A stretch of 13,959 bases of DNA from an uncultured Dorea sp. (GTDB lineage: Bacteria; Bacillota; Clostridia; Lachnospirales; Lachnospiraceae), in contig CAJTUQ010000075.1 in the NCBI GenBank assembly GCA_910579335.1, forward strand, positions 1 to 13,959, given 5' to 3'. Under the pieces are notes generated by a model. That model did not search any database. It had not been told where the DNA came from and saw nothing but the letters and a program-made list of their open reading frames with translations. The first letter of the stretch is position 1, and every line of letters begins with the position of its first letter. Made by a program: the position numbers and the translations under genes. Below, piece by piece: positions 6,838 to 13,378 of this stretch.

Positions 6838-7923
6838 ATGGAGAGAAAGAAAGTGGTCGTAGGCATGTCGGGCGGAGTGGATTCTTCCGTCGCAGCATGG
6901 CTTTTAAAGGAACAGGGCTATGACGTTATCGGCGTTACGATGCAGATCTGGCAGGAAGAGGATAACAGGTTTGTGGAAGAAAACGGGGGGTGCTGCGGCC
7001 TTAGCGCTGTGGAGGATGCCCGCCGGGTGGCGGCGAAGCTGGAGATTCCCTACTATGTTATGAATTTCAGGAAAGAATTTAAAGAAAAGGTTATTGATTA
7101 TTTTGTGGATGAATATATTCATGGCAGAACGCCTAATCCATGTATTGCGTGCAACCGCTATGTGAAATGGGAATCGCTTCTGAAAAGGAGTATTGAAATA
7201 GGGGCGGACTATATTGCCACCGGCCATTATGCCAGAATCAAGGAGCTTTCAAATGGGAGGCTTACCCTCCGTATGTCTGCTGCAAGCTCAAAGGATCAGA
7301 CCTATGCGTTGTATAACCTGACGCAGGAGCAGCTTAGGCGGACATTGATGCCTGTGGGCGGTTTCCATAAAGACGAGATACGCGCGATGGCGGACTTGGC
7401 AGGGCTTCGCATTGCAAGCAAGCCGGACAGCCAGGATATCTGCTTCGTGCCGGATGGGGATTATGCTTCTTTTATAGAGAAAACGGCAGGAAAGACGGCA
7501 AAGCCGGGTAATTTCGTTACGCCTGAAGGAGAAATCCTCGGACGGCATAAAGGTATTATTCACTATACGGTAGGGCAGCGCAAAGGCCTTGGCATTGCGC
7601 TCGGCTATCCGGTGTTTGTGCTGGAAATCAGGCCTGAGACGAATGAAGTGGTGCTTGGGAGCAGCGAAGAAGCTTTGTCCGGATGCGTGCGTGCAAACAG
7701 GCTGAATTTTATGTCTGTTCCAAAGCTTACCGGGGAGAAGCGGGTGTGGGCGAAGATACGCTATAATCACAAGGGAGCATGGTGTATAGTCAGGATGACG
7801 GGGGAGGATGAGCTTGTCTGTGAGTTTGAGGAGCCCCAGAGGGCGGCTGCGCCGGGACAGGCGGTCGTGCTCTACGACGGCGAATATGTTCTTGGCGGCG
7901 GGATTATAACCGGAGGCAGGTAA
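6838..7923 (+). CDS. mnmA: tRNA-specific 2-thiouridylase MnmA
   Basis: ATP-dependent enzyme that places sulfur at C2 of the wobble uridine (U34) of Lys, Glu and Gln tRNAs, using persulfide sulfur that starts with IscS. The 361 residues show the PP-loop SGGVDSS (11-17) for ATP adenylation, the catalytic Cys region NPCIACNRYVKW (C102), and the second catalytic Cys in SQDICFVPDGDYASF (C202). They also include HYTVGQRKGLG (242-252) and the C-terminal beta-barrel with RYNHKGAW. Start ATG 6838 follows a weaker ribosome binding site (AAGGGAAAG). The 49-base gap after iscU has no terminator, so it should be read in the isc operon, coupling thiolation to sulfur supply. Confidence 0.96.
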   Translation: MERKKVVVGMSGGVDSSVAAWLLKEQGYDVIGVTMQIWQEEDNRFVEENGGCCGLSAVEDARRVAAKLEIPYYVMNFRKEFKEKVIDYFVDEYIHGRTPNPCIACNRYVKWESLLKRSIEIGADYIATGHYARIKELSNGRLTLRMSAASSKDQTYALYNLTQEQLRRTLMPVGGFHKDEIRAMADLAGLRIASKPDSQDICFVPDGDYASFIEKTAGKTAKPGNFVTPEGEILGRHKGIIHYTVGQRKGLGIALGYPVFVLEIRPETNEVVLGSSEEALSGCVRANRLNFMSVPKLTGEKRVWAKIRYNHKGAWCIVRMTGEDELVCEFEEPQRAAAPGQAVVLYDGEYVLGGGIITGGR

Positions 7924-7974
7924 ATATAAAGAGATATTGGGAAGAAAGACGGTAATTAGCAGAAGGAGGCCGGT

Positions 7975-8778
7975 ATGATAAAAGCAGACGTACATATGCA
8001 TACGGATTTTTCACATGATTCTGAAAGCACGCCGGAGCAGATGGTTGAGGGCGCTATAGAAAAAGGGCTTGAGGTCATTTGTTTTACGGATCATTATGAC
8101 AAAGACAATATGGACTGGGGCCCGGAGGATATCTTTGAGCCGGAAAAGTATTTTGATAAAATGACTCAGGTACAGGAAAAATATAAGGGGAAAATCTGTG
8201 TCAGAATCGGGGTGGAGCTTGGCCTGCAGCCGCATCTTGGCGGATATTATGAGGAATTTGTGAAAAAGTATCCGTTTGATTTTGTCATAGGCTCGGTTCA
8301 TTCGGCCAAGGGGACGGACATTGCCCAAAAAAAGATATTTGACGGACGGACGGATGAGGAAGCCTACAGAGTCATATTTCAGGAGATGTTAGAGGATGTG
8401 GAGGCTTACAGCGGCTTTGACGTATTCGGCCATGTGGATTATGTGGCGAGATACGGCAGGGAGCATGAAAAGGAATACTCTTACAGAAGGTTTGCGGATG
8501 AGATTGATGCGCTTCTTCGCAGCCTGATCGATAAAGGATGCGGGATTGAACTCAATATGTCGGGCTTAAAGTACGGCCTGCCTTTTGCGCACCCTCATAC
8601 GGACGTCTTAAAAAGGTACAGGGAGCTTGGAGGAGAATTGATTACGGTCGGCGCCGACGGGCACAGGCCGGAACATATCGCCTATGATTTCCATAAAGTG
8701 AAAGACATCCTTGAAAGCTGCGGTTTTAAGTATTATGCCGAATTTGAGCGGCGCAGGCCCCGCTTTTTCAAAGTATAG
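7975..8778 (+). CDS. Histidinol-phosphatase, PHP family (HisK/HisJ-like)
   Basis: Metal-dependent phosphatase of the PHP superfamily; the nearest characterised type removes phosphate from L-histidinol phosphate in histidine synthesis. The 267 residues carry the PHP metal motifs in order: HMHTDFSHDS (H7, H9), FTDHYD (D39, H40), GVELGL (E81), GSVHS (H109), FGHVDYVARYG (H153), and near the end ADGH (D228, H230). The start ATG 7975 follows AGGAGG. It lies 51 bases after mnmA without a terminator and may be the last gene of the transcript. No other his gene is nearby, and PHP proteins have other phosphoesterase roles, so the exact substrate is less certain than the family. Confidence 0.82.
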   Translation: MIKADVHMHTDFSHDSESTPEQMVEGAIEKGLEVICFTDHYDKDNMDWGPEDIFEPEKYFDKMTQVQEKYKGKICVRIGVELGLQPHLGGYYEEFVKKYPFDFVIGSVHSAKGTDIAQKKIFDGRTDEEAYRVIFQEMLEDVEAYSGFDVFGHVDYVARYGREHEKEYSYRRFADEIDALLRSLIDKGCGIELNMSGLKYGLPFAHPHTDVLKRYRELGGELITVGADGHRPEHIAYDFHKVKDILESCGFKYYAEFERRRPRFFKV

Positions 8779-8787
8779 GAATTACAA

Positions 8788-8866
8788 TCCGTATTTGTTT
8801 TGAAATACATATACGGACAGCCTTGTCAAGAGAAAGTGTGCACAGATATTTGGGAAACGTCTGTGC
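8788..8866. other. Two inverted repeats between the PHP gene and gap
   Basis: TCCGTAT (8788-8794) pairs with ATACGGA (8811-8817), and an alternative inner pairing GTATTT/AAATAC (8791-8796 and 8803-8808) excludes it. Further on, GCACAGA (8840-8846) pairs with TCTGTGC (8860-8866) around 13 bases. Neither is followed by a T tract. They may be weak 3' end structures of the upstream transcript or protein sites upstream of the gap promoter. Apart from these, the promoter and the Rex-like site, I see nothing in the 271 bases 8779-9049. Confidence 0.4.
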
Positions 8867-8923
8867 AAGCTGCTGAAATTAGTTGTACATGGCTGAACTA
8901 CGGTAAAAATATAGAAAAGGCAC

Positions 8924-8952
8924 TTGAATTTCCGTATCTTTTTTAGTACAAT
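8924..8952 (+). promoter_or_regulatory. Promoter of gap
   Basis: TTGAAT (8924-8929), a 17-base spacer and TACAAT (8947-8952) form a sigma-A-type promoter, four of six and five of six matches to consensus. The expected start near 8959 gives a 5' leader of about 90 bases before the gap ATG at 9050. A T run in the spacer may aid its strength. Confidence 0.65.
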
Positions 8953-8961
8953 ACGTAATAG

Positions 8962-8979
8962 TTGATGATTCTTTAACAA
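8962..8979 (+). promoter_or_regulatory. Candidate Rex operator at the gap transcription start
   Basis: TTGATGATTCTTTAACAA is 18 bases long, like the Rex consensus TTGTTAA-n4-TTAACAA. The right half matches seven of seven and the left half five of seven positions. It begins about ten bases after the -10 box, so a bound repressor would block transcription. Rex senses the NADH/NAD ratio, and gap is a known Rex target in several clostridial regulons. No rex gene is in the window. Confidence 0.5.
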
Positions 8980-9049
8980 TGATTAAGGAATTCATTATAA
9001 AAAGGCTGTGTAACCAGTTAATAACAAAACTTTTAGGAGGAATTTAATC

Positions 9050-10063
9050 ATGGCAGTAAAAGTAGCGATTAATGGATTTGGACGTATTGGACGTCTTGCA
9101 TTCAGACAGATGTTCGGAGCAGAAGGGTACGAAGTAGTTGCAATTAACGATTTGACATCCCCGAAGATGCTTGCACACTTACTTAAGTATGATTCTTCTC
9201 AGGGCAAGTACGCTTTGGCTGACAAGGTAGAGTCTACAGAGGATTCTATCATTGTTGACGGAAAAGAAATCAAGATTTATGCAAAGGCTAACGCTGAGGA
9301 GCTTCCGTGGGGAGAAATCGGCGTTGATGTAGTTCTTGAATGTACAGGCTTCTATACATCCAAGGAAAAAGCTTCTGCTCACGTTAAGGCGGGCGCTAGA
9401 AAGGTAGTTATTTCCGCTCCTGCTGGAAATGACCTTCCGACTATCGTTTACAATGTAAACCATGAAACACTGAAAGCAGAGGATACAGTTATTTCTGCAG
9501 CTTCCTGTACAACAAACTGTCTGGCACCTATGGCGAAGGCTCTGAATGACCTTGCAAAAATCAAATCCGGTATTATGTGTACGATTCACGCATATACAGG
9601 CGACCAGATGACACTTGACGGACCGCAGAGAAAAGGCGATCTGAGAAGATCACGTGCGGCAGCGGTTAATATCGTTCCGAACAGCACAGGTGCAGCGAAG
9701 GCTATCGGTCTTGTTATTCCTGAACTGAACGGCAAGCTTATCGGCGCGGCTCAGCGTATTCCGACACCGACAGGTTCTACGACAATCCTTACGGCAGTAG
9801 TTGAAGGCAACGTAACGGTTGATGAGATCAACGCAGCTATGAAAGCGGCAGCTACGGAGTCCTTCGGATACAACACAGATGAGATCGTATCCAGCGATAT
9901 CGTAGGCATGAGATTTGGTTCTCTGTTTGATGCTACACAGACAATGGTCTGCCCATTAGACAACGGTACAACAGAGGTTCAGGTAGTATCCTGGTATGAC
10001 AATGAAAATTCCTACACAAGCCAGATGGTAAGAACAATCAAGTACTTCTCAGAGCTTGGCTAA
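9050..10063 (+). CDS. gap: Glyceraldehyde-3-phosphate dehydrogenase, type I, NAD-dependent
   Basis: Oxidises glyceraldehyde 3-phosphate with NAD and phosphate to 1,3-bisphosphoglycerate in the cytosol. The 337 residues have the Rossmann motif NGFGRIGR (8-15) and an acidic residue, D34 in AINDLT, at the position that favours NAD over NADP. They also show the catalytic Cys C153 in SAASCTTNCLAPM, H180 in TIHAYTGDQ, the phosphate site RSRAAAVNIVP and the C-terminal WYDNENSY. The AAQRIPTPTGS segment is a variant shared with many Firmicutes. The start ATG 9050 follows AGGAGG (9035-9040). Its codon choice is biased toward a small set of codons, consistent with high expression. It has its own promoter, a Rex-like operator, and a downstream terminator before pgk. 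No CggR-type regulator gene precedes it. Confidence 0.98.
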   Translation: MAVKVAINGFGRIGRLAFRQMFGAEGYEVVAINDLTSPKMLAHLLKYDSSQGKYALADKVESTEDSIIVDGKEIKIYAKANAEELPWGEIGVDVVLECTGFYTSKEKASAHVKAGARKVVISAPAGNDLPTIVYNVNHETLKAEDTVISAASCTTNCLAPMAKALNDLAKIKSGIMCTIHAYTGDQMTLDGPQRKGDLRRSRAAAVNIVPNSTGAAKAIGLVIPELNGKLIGAAQRIPTPTGSTTILTAVVEGNVTVDEINAAMKAAATESFGYNTDEIVSSDIVGMRFGSLFDATQTMVCPLDNGTTEVQVVSWYDNENSYTSQMVRTIKYFSELG

Positions 10064-10069
10064 ACCTGA

Positions 10070-10098
10070 ACACTTAGCGAGGTATTTTCGAGCTTCGT
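10070..10098 (+). other. Imperfect hairpin leading into the 68-bp repeats
   Basis: Just after the gap stop, CAC..AGC (10071-10078) can pair with GCT..GTG (10092-10099) across two mismatches, with the T-rich stretch TATTTTCG in the loop. It directly abuts the first 68-bp repeat and may belong to the same element. It is not followed by a T tract. Confidence 0.35.
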
Positions 10099-10302
10099 GT
10101 GAAGGTTGTTCGATGAGCAAAGCGAATGGAACTTCCACGGCCGCTAGTGGTGAGCAGTAACCGAGAGTGAAGGTTGTTCAATGAGCAAAGCGAATGGAAC
10201 TTCCACGGCCGTTAGTGGTGAGCAGTAACCGAGAGTGAAGGTTGTTCAATGAGCAAAGCGAATGGAACTTCCACAGACTGCTAGTAGTGAGCAGCAGCTT
10301 AA
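10099..10302 (+). repeat. Three tandem copies of a 68-bp repeat between gap and pgk
   Basis: Copies start at 10099, 10167 and 10235, each with GTGAAGGTTGTTC and an exact 68-base period. Copies 1 and 2 differ at only two positions (G/A at unit position 14 and C/T at position 46). Copy 3 is identical to copy 2 for 40 bases (10235-10274), then diverges. Each unit holds inverted repeats: GGTTGTT (unit 6-12) can pair with AGTAACC (58-64) using G-U pairs, CCAC can pair with GTGG, and GTGAAG can pair imperfectly with CTTCCAC. The unit is not a multiple of three and has no sustained frame, so it is not coding. The element lies 36 bases after gap and before a terminator, so it should be transcribed as the gap 3' UTR. 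I do not recognise a named family. Confidence 0.9.
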
Positions 10303-10352
10303 GAAAGCTATGGCGCCGCAGTTCGAAAAATATCCTTATAAAAAGACTCAAG

Positions 10353-10385
10353 AAAGGGTCCGGTCTTTTGGACCGGACCCTTTTT
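10353..10385 (+). terminator. Intrinsic terminator between gap and pgk
   Basis: GGGTCCGGTC (10356-10365) pairs perfectly with GACCGGACCC (10371-10380) around a 5-base loop. The stem can extend through AAA/TTT and continues into five T residues (10381-10385). It should end most gap transcripts, so pgk and tpiA depend on read-through or on a promoter I cannot identify in the 46 bases that follow. Confidence 0.93.
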
Positions 10386-10431
10386 CAATCCAATGATATG
10401 TAATACCTTATATTTACAGGAGGCTTATATT

Positions 10432-11625
10432 ATGCTTAATAAAAAATCGGTTGACGATATCAATGTAAAGGGCTTAAAGGTTCTGTGCAGATGCGATTTT
10501 AACGTTCCTCTTATCGATGGAAAGATTACGGATGAGAACCGTCTCGTAGCTGCTCTTCCGACAATTAAAAAGTTAGTTGCAGACGGCGGTAAGGTAATTC
10601 TCTGCTCTCATCTCGGAAAGCCGAAAGGAGAGCCGAAGCCGGAGCTTTCTCTTGCGCCGGTGGCAGTGCGTTTGTCTGAACTTCTCGGACAAGAAGTAAA
10701 ATTTGCAGCGGATGCGGCGGTTGTGGGAGAAAATGCAAAAGCGGCCGTAGCTGCCATGAATGACGGAGATGTCATCCTTCTTGAAAATACGCGTTACAGG
10801 GCTGAGGAGACAAAGAACGGCGAGGCGTTCAGCAAAGACCTTGCGTCTCTCTGCGACGTGTTTGTAAATGATGCGTTTGGGACGGCTCACCGCGCGCACT
10901 GTTCAAACGTGGGCGTTACACAGTTTGTTGACACGGCGGCAGTCGGATACTTGATGCAGAAAGAGATTGATTTCCTTGGAAACGCAGTGAACAATCCAAA
11001 CAGGCCGTTTGTTGCGATTCTCGGCGGTGCGAAGGTTTCCAGTAAGATTTCCGTAATCGAGAACCTTCTTGACAAAGTAGATACTCTGATTATCGGAGGC
11101 GGCATGTCCTATACCTTCAGCAAGGCGCAGGGCGGCAGTGTAGGCGGTTCTCTTCTTGAGGCGGATTACTGCGAATATGCGCTGAACATGCTTAAAAAAG
11201 CAGAGGAGAAAGGTGTTAAGCTTCTGCTTCCTGTCGATACGGTTATTGCGGATGATTTCTCTAATGATGCAAATTCTAAGGTAGTAGCGTCCGGCGAGAT
11301 TCCGGACGGATGGCAGGGACTCGACATCGGACCGAAGACAACGGAGATTTTCTGTGAAGCGGTAAAGGACGCTAAGACGGTTGTATGGAACGGACCGATG
11401 GGATGTTTTGAGATGCCGAAATTTGCGACAGGTACAGAGGCAGTTGCGAAGGCGCTTGCCGATACGGAGGCGGTAACCATTATCGGCGGCGGCGATTCCG
11501 CAGCGGCGGTAAACCAGTTAGGATACGGGGATGAGATGACCCATATCTCGACAGGCGGCGGCGCTTCCCTTGAATTTTTGGAAGGCAAGGAGCTTCCTGG
11601 CGTAGCGGCGGCTAATGATAAATAA
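10432..11625 (+). CDS. pgk: Phosphoglycerate kinase
   Basis: Transfers the acyl phosphate of 1,3-bisphosphoglycerate to ADP, giving ATP and 3-phosphoglycerate. From ATG 10432 (AGGAGG at 10418-10423, spacing eight) it has 397 residues, the usual length. The sequence shows RCDFNVPL (20-27), the substrate loop SHLGKPKGEPKPELSLAPVA (59-78), NDAFGTAHRAHCSN (146-159), and GGAKVSSKISVIENLL (198-213). It also shows NGPMGCFE (320-327) and the nucleotide loop GGGDSAAAV, then STGGGASLEFLEGK. An upstream in-frame start at 10393 lies before the ribosome binding site and is rejected. It sits behind the repeat and terminator that follow gap and ahead of tpiA by 53 bases. Confidence 0.98.
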   Translation: MLNKKSVDDINVKGLKVLCRCDFNVPLIDGKITDENRLVAALPTIKKLVADGGKVILCSHLGKPKGEPKPELSLAPVAVRLSELLGQEVKFAADAAVVGENAKAAVAAMNDGDVILLENTRYRAEETKNGEAFSKDLASLCDVFVNDAFGTAHRAHCSNVGVTQFVDTAAVGYLMQKEIDFLGNAVNNPNRPFVAILGGAKVSSKISVIENLLDKVDTLIIGGGMSYTFSKAQGGSVGGSLLEADYCEYALNMLKKAEEKGVKLLLPVDTVIADDFSNDANSKVVASGEIPDGWQGLDIGPKTTEIFCEAVKDAKTVVWNGPMGCFEMPKFATGTEAVAKALADTEAVTIIGGGDSAAAVNQLGYGDEMTHISTGGGASLEFLEGKELPGVAAANDK

Positions 11626-11678
11626 GTGCTTTTGTACAGAGTAAGTAATGTAAATTATATATTTGGAGGATAGGAAAA

Positions 11679-12428
11679 ATGGCAAGAAGAAAAATTGTTG
11701 CAGGCAACTGGAAGATGAACAAAACTCCAAGCGAGGCAGTTGCGTTAGTTGAGGAATTAAAACCGTTAGTAGCGAGCGAGGATGTAGATGTAGTATTCTG
11801 CGTTCCGGCGATTGACATTATCCCGGTTGTTGATGCATGCAAGGGTTCCAATATTCAGGTCGGCGCTGAGAATATGTACTTTGAGGAGAGCGGCGCTTAC
11901 ACTGGAGAGATTTCTCCGGCAATGCTTGTAGATGCAGGCGTAAAGTATGTCGTGCTTGGACATTCCGAGAGAAGAGAGTACTTTGCCGAGACAAGCGAGA
12001 CTGTAAATAAAAAGATGTTAAAAGCATTTGAGCATGGGATTACGCCGATTATGTGCTGCGGCGAGACGTTAGAGCAGAGAGAGCAGGGCGTGACGATGGA
12101 CTTTATCCGCCAGCAGGTTAAGGTTGGTTTCTTAAATGTTACGGCAGAGCAGGCAAAAGAGGCAGTTATCGCTTATGAGCCGATTTGGGCCATCGGAACA
12201 GGAAAAACGGCTACGACAGAGCAGGCAGAGGAAGTGTGCGCAGGAATCCGCGCATGTATCGCTGAGATTTATGACGATGCTACGGCAGCCGCAATCCGTA
12301 TCCAGTACGGCGGTTCCGTAAATGCGGGCAATGCGGCTGAGTTATTTGCTCAGGCGGATATCGACGGCGGCCTGGTCGGCGGCGCATCCTTGAAGGCGGA
12401 CTTCGGAAAAATCGTAAATTATAAATAA
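11679..12428 (+). CDS. tpiA: Triosephosphate isomerase
   Basis: Interconverts dihydroxyacetone phosphate and glyceraldehyde 3-phosphate. The 249 residues fit the family. All catalytic residues are visible: N11 and K13 in GNWKMN, H95 in LGHSERR, and E167 in AYEPIWAIGTGKTA, which also carries the flexible loop 6. The phosphate-gripping YGGSVN (210-215) and LVGGASL (232-238) complete the barrel. Start ATG 11679 follows GGAGGA (11665-11670) at eight bases. It is 53 bases after pgk with no terminator between them, so they should be co-transcribed. A terminator follows. Confidence 0.98.
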   Translation: MARRKIVAGNWKMNKTPSEAVALVEELKPLVASEDVDVVFCVPAIDIIPVVDACKGSNIQVGAENMYFEESGAYTGEISPAMLVDAGVKYVVLGHSERREYFAETSETVNKKMLKAFEHGITPIMCCGETLEQREQGVTMDFIRQQVKVGFLNVTAEQAKEAVIAYEPIWAIGTGKTATTEQAEEVCAGIRACIAEIYDDATAAAIRIQYGGSVNAGNAAELFAQADIDGGLVGGASLKADFGKIVNYK

Positions 12429-12449
12429 CCGCTATACTAAGGCACAGGA

Positions 12450-12483
12450 AAAGGCCGCCCGTTTACACCGGCGGTCTTTCTTT
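12450..12483 (+). terminator. Intrinsic terminator after tpiA
   Basis: AAAGGCCGCC (12450-12459) pairs with GGCGGTCTTT (12470-12479), ten pairs including one G-U, around a 10-base loop. It is followed by TTTCTTT (12477-12483). It lies about 20 bases after the tpiA stop and should separate pgk-tpiA from the hydrolase and gpmI. Confidence 0.8.
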
Positions 12484-12537
12484 AAGAAAATCCTGCCGTA
12501 AGCGGCGGGCAGCTGTTATATTGTGAGGGAGAGCGTT

Positions 12538-13359
12538 ATGCGTTATATGGAAATTCCGATTCAGGAAGAAGGTTCCCTTGATTATGCGAGGCTTGAGGTC
12601 TATCTTTTGGATACGCCTGCAGAAAAAATCAGAATAAAAGAACGGCCGATGATTCTTATCTGTCCGGGAGGAGGGTATGAAAAGCTGAGCTACCGGGAAG
12701 GGGAGCCTGCGGCGCTTCATTTTTTGAATCAGGGGTACCACGCCTGCGTGCTCCGGTACTCGGTTGCGCCGGCAAGATATCCCGCCGCGCTTCTTGAAAT
12801 CGGAAGGGCAGTGAAGCTGATACATGAAAAAGCTGAGGAATGGCAGGCAGATGCGGGAAAAATTATTCTTGCAGGGTTTTCGGCGGGTGCGCATCTTGCG
12901 GCGATGCTGGGATTGTTCTGGAACAGAGAGCGGCTTTATGAGCGGCTTTGTGCGGCGGCGGAGCAGTTAAGGCCGGCAGGTATGATTTTGAGTTACCCTG
13001 TCATCACGTCAAAGGACGGGTTCTCACACAGAGGCAGCTTTGAAAATCTTTTAGGGGAACGCTTTTTAGAGCTTTCCGGTGAGCTGTCCATAGAGGAACA
13101 GGTGACGAAGGACACGCCGCCGTGCTTTATCTGGCATACGCTAAATGACAGCACGGTTCCGGTGGAGAATGCGTTTTTTATGATGTCTGCGCTGAAAAAA
13201 GCAGGCGTATCGGCGGAGCTTCATGTATTTCCGGAAGGGGAGCACGGGCTTAGCCTGGCGGACCGGAATGTGGAGCGTACAGACGGCAGCGGGGTGAACG
13301 AACAGTGCGCGCAGTGGGTAAGGCTTGCTGACGTATGGCTTACGAAACTATTGAAATGA
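12538..13359 (+). CDS. Alpha/beta hydrolase, esterase-like (acetylxylan-esterase / dienelactone-hydrolase type)
   Basis: A 273-residue alpha/beta-hydrolase fold without a signal peptide, so probably cytoplasmic. The oxyanion segment ICPGGGYEKL (41-50) and nucleophile elbow GFSAGAHLAA (113-122, S115) are clear. The catalytic Asp in WHTLNDSTVPVENA (D204) and the His in PEGEHGLSLA (H236) complete the triad. The HPGGG/CPGGGY plus GFSAGAH combination resembles cytosolic acetyl-xylo-oligosaccharide or carboxyl esterases; the substrate is unknown. I chose ATG 12538, with AGGGAGAG before it, over the in-frame GTG at 12523. It is 19 bases upstream of gpmI, so the two probably share a transcript. It follows the tpiA terminator, and I identify no clear promoter. 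It is out of place functionally among glycolytic genes. Confidence 0.85.
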   Translation: MRYMEIPIQEEGSLDYARLEVYLLDTPAEKIRIKERPMILICPGGGYEKLSYREGEPAALHFLNQGYHACVLRYSVAPARYPAALLEIGRAVKLIHEKAEEWQADAGKIILAGFSAGAHLAAMLGLFWNRERLYERLCAAAEQLRPAGMILSYPVITSKDGFSHRGSFENLLGERFLELSGELSIEEQVTKDTPPCFIWHTLNDSTVPVENAFFMMSALKKAGVSAELHVFPEGEHGLSLADRNVERTDGSGVNEQCAQWVRLADVWLTKLLK

Positions 13360-13378
13360 TTTAAAGGAGATTAGGAAA

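Noticed and set aside
6351..6866. 171-codon minus-strand open frame opposite iscU
   Set aside because: It is antisense to the complete scaffold gene and has no ribosome binding site or known motif.
7288..8001. 237-codon minus-strand open frame across mnmA and the PHP gene start
   Set aside because: It is antisense to two well-supported genes; its composition is His/Arg-rich and shows no recognisable domain.
8779..9049. Riboswitch or T-box leader before gap
   Set aside because: The leader after the predicted start is only about 90 bases, with no conserved T-box or riboswitch core and no terminator stem.
10099..10302. CRISPR-like array
   Set aside because: The 68-base units are directly contiguous with no unique spacers, and no cas gene is present.
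11626..11678. Promoter between pgk and tpiA (TTGTAC with an AT-rich block)
   Set aside because: Both boxes match the consensus poorly, and no terminator separates the two genes.
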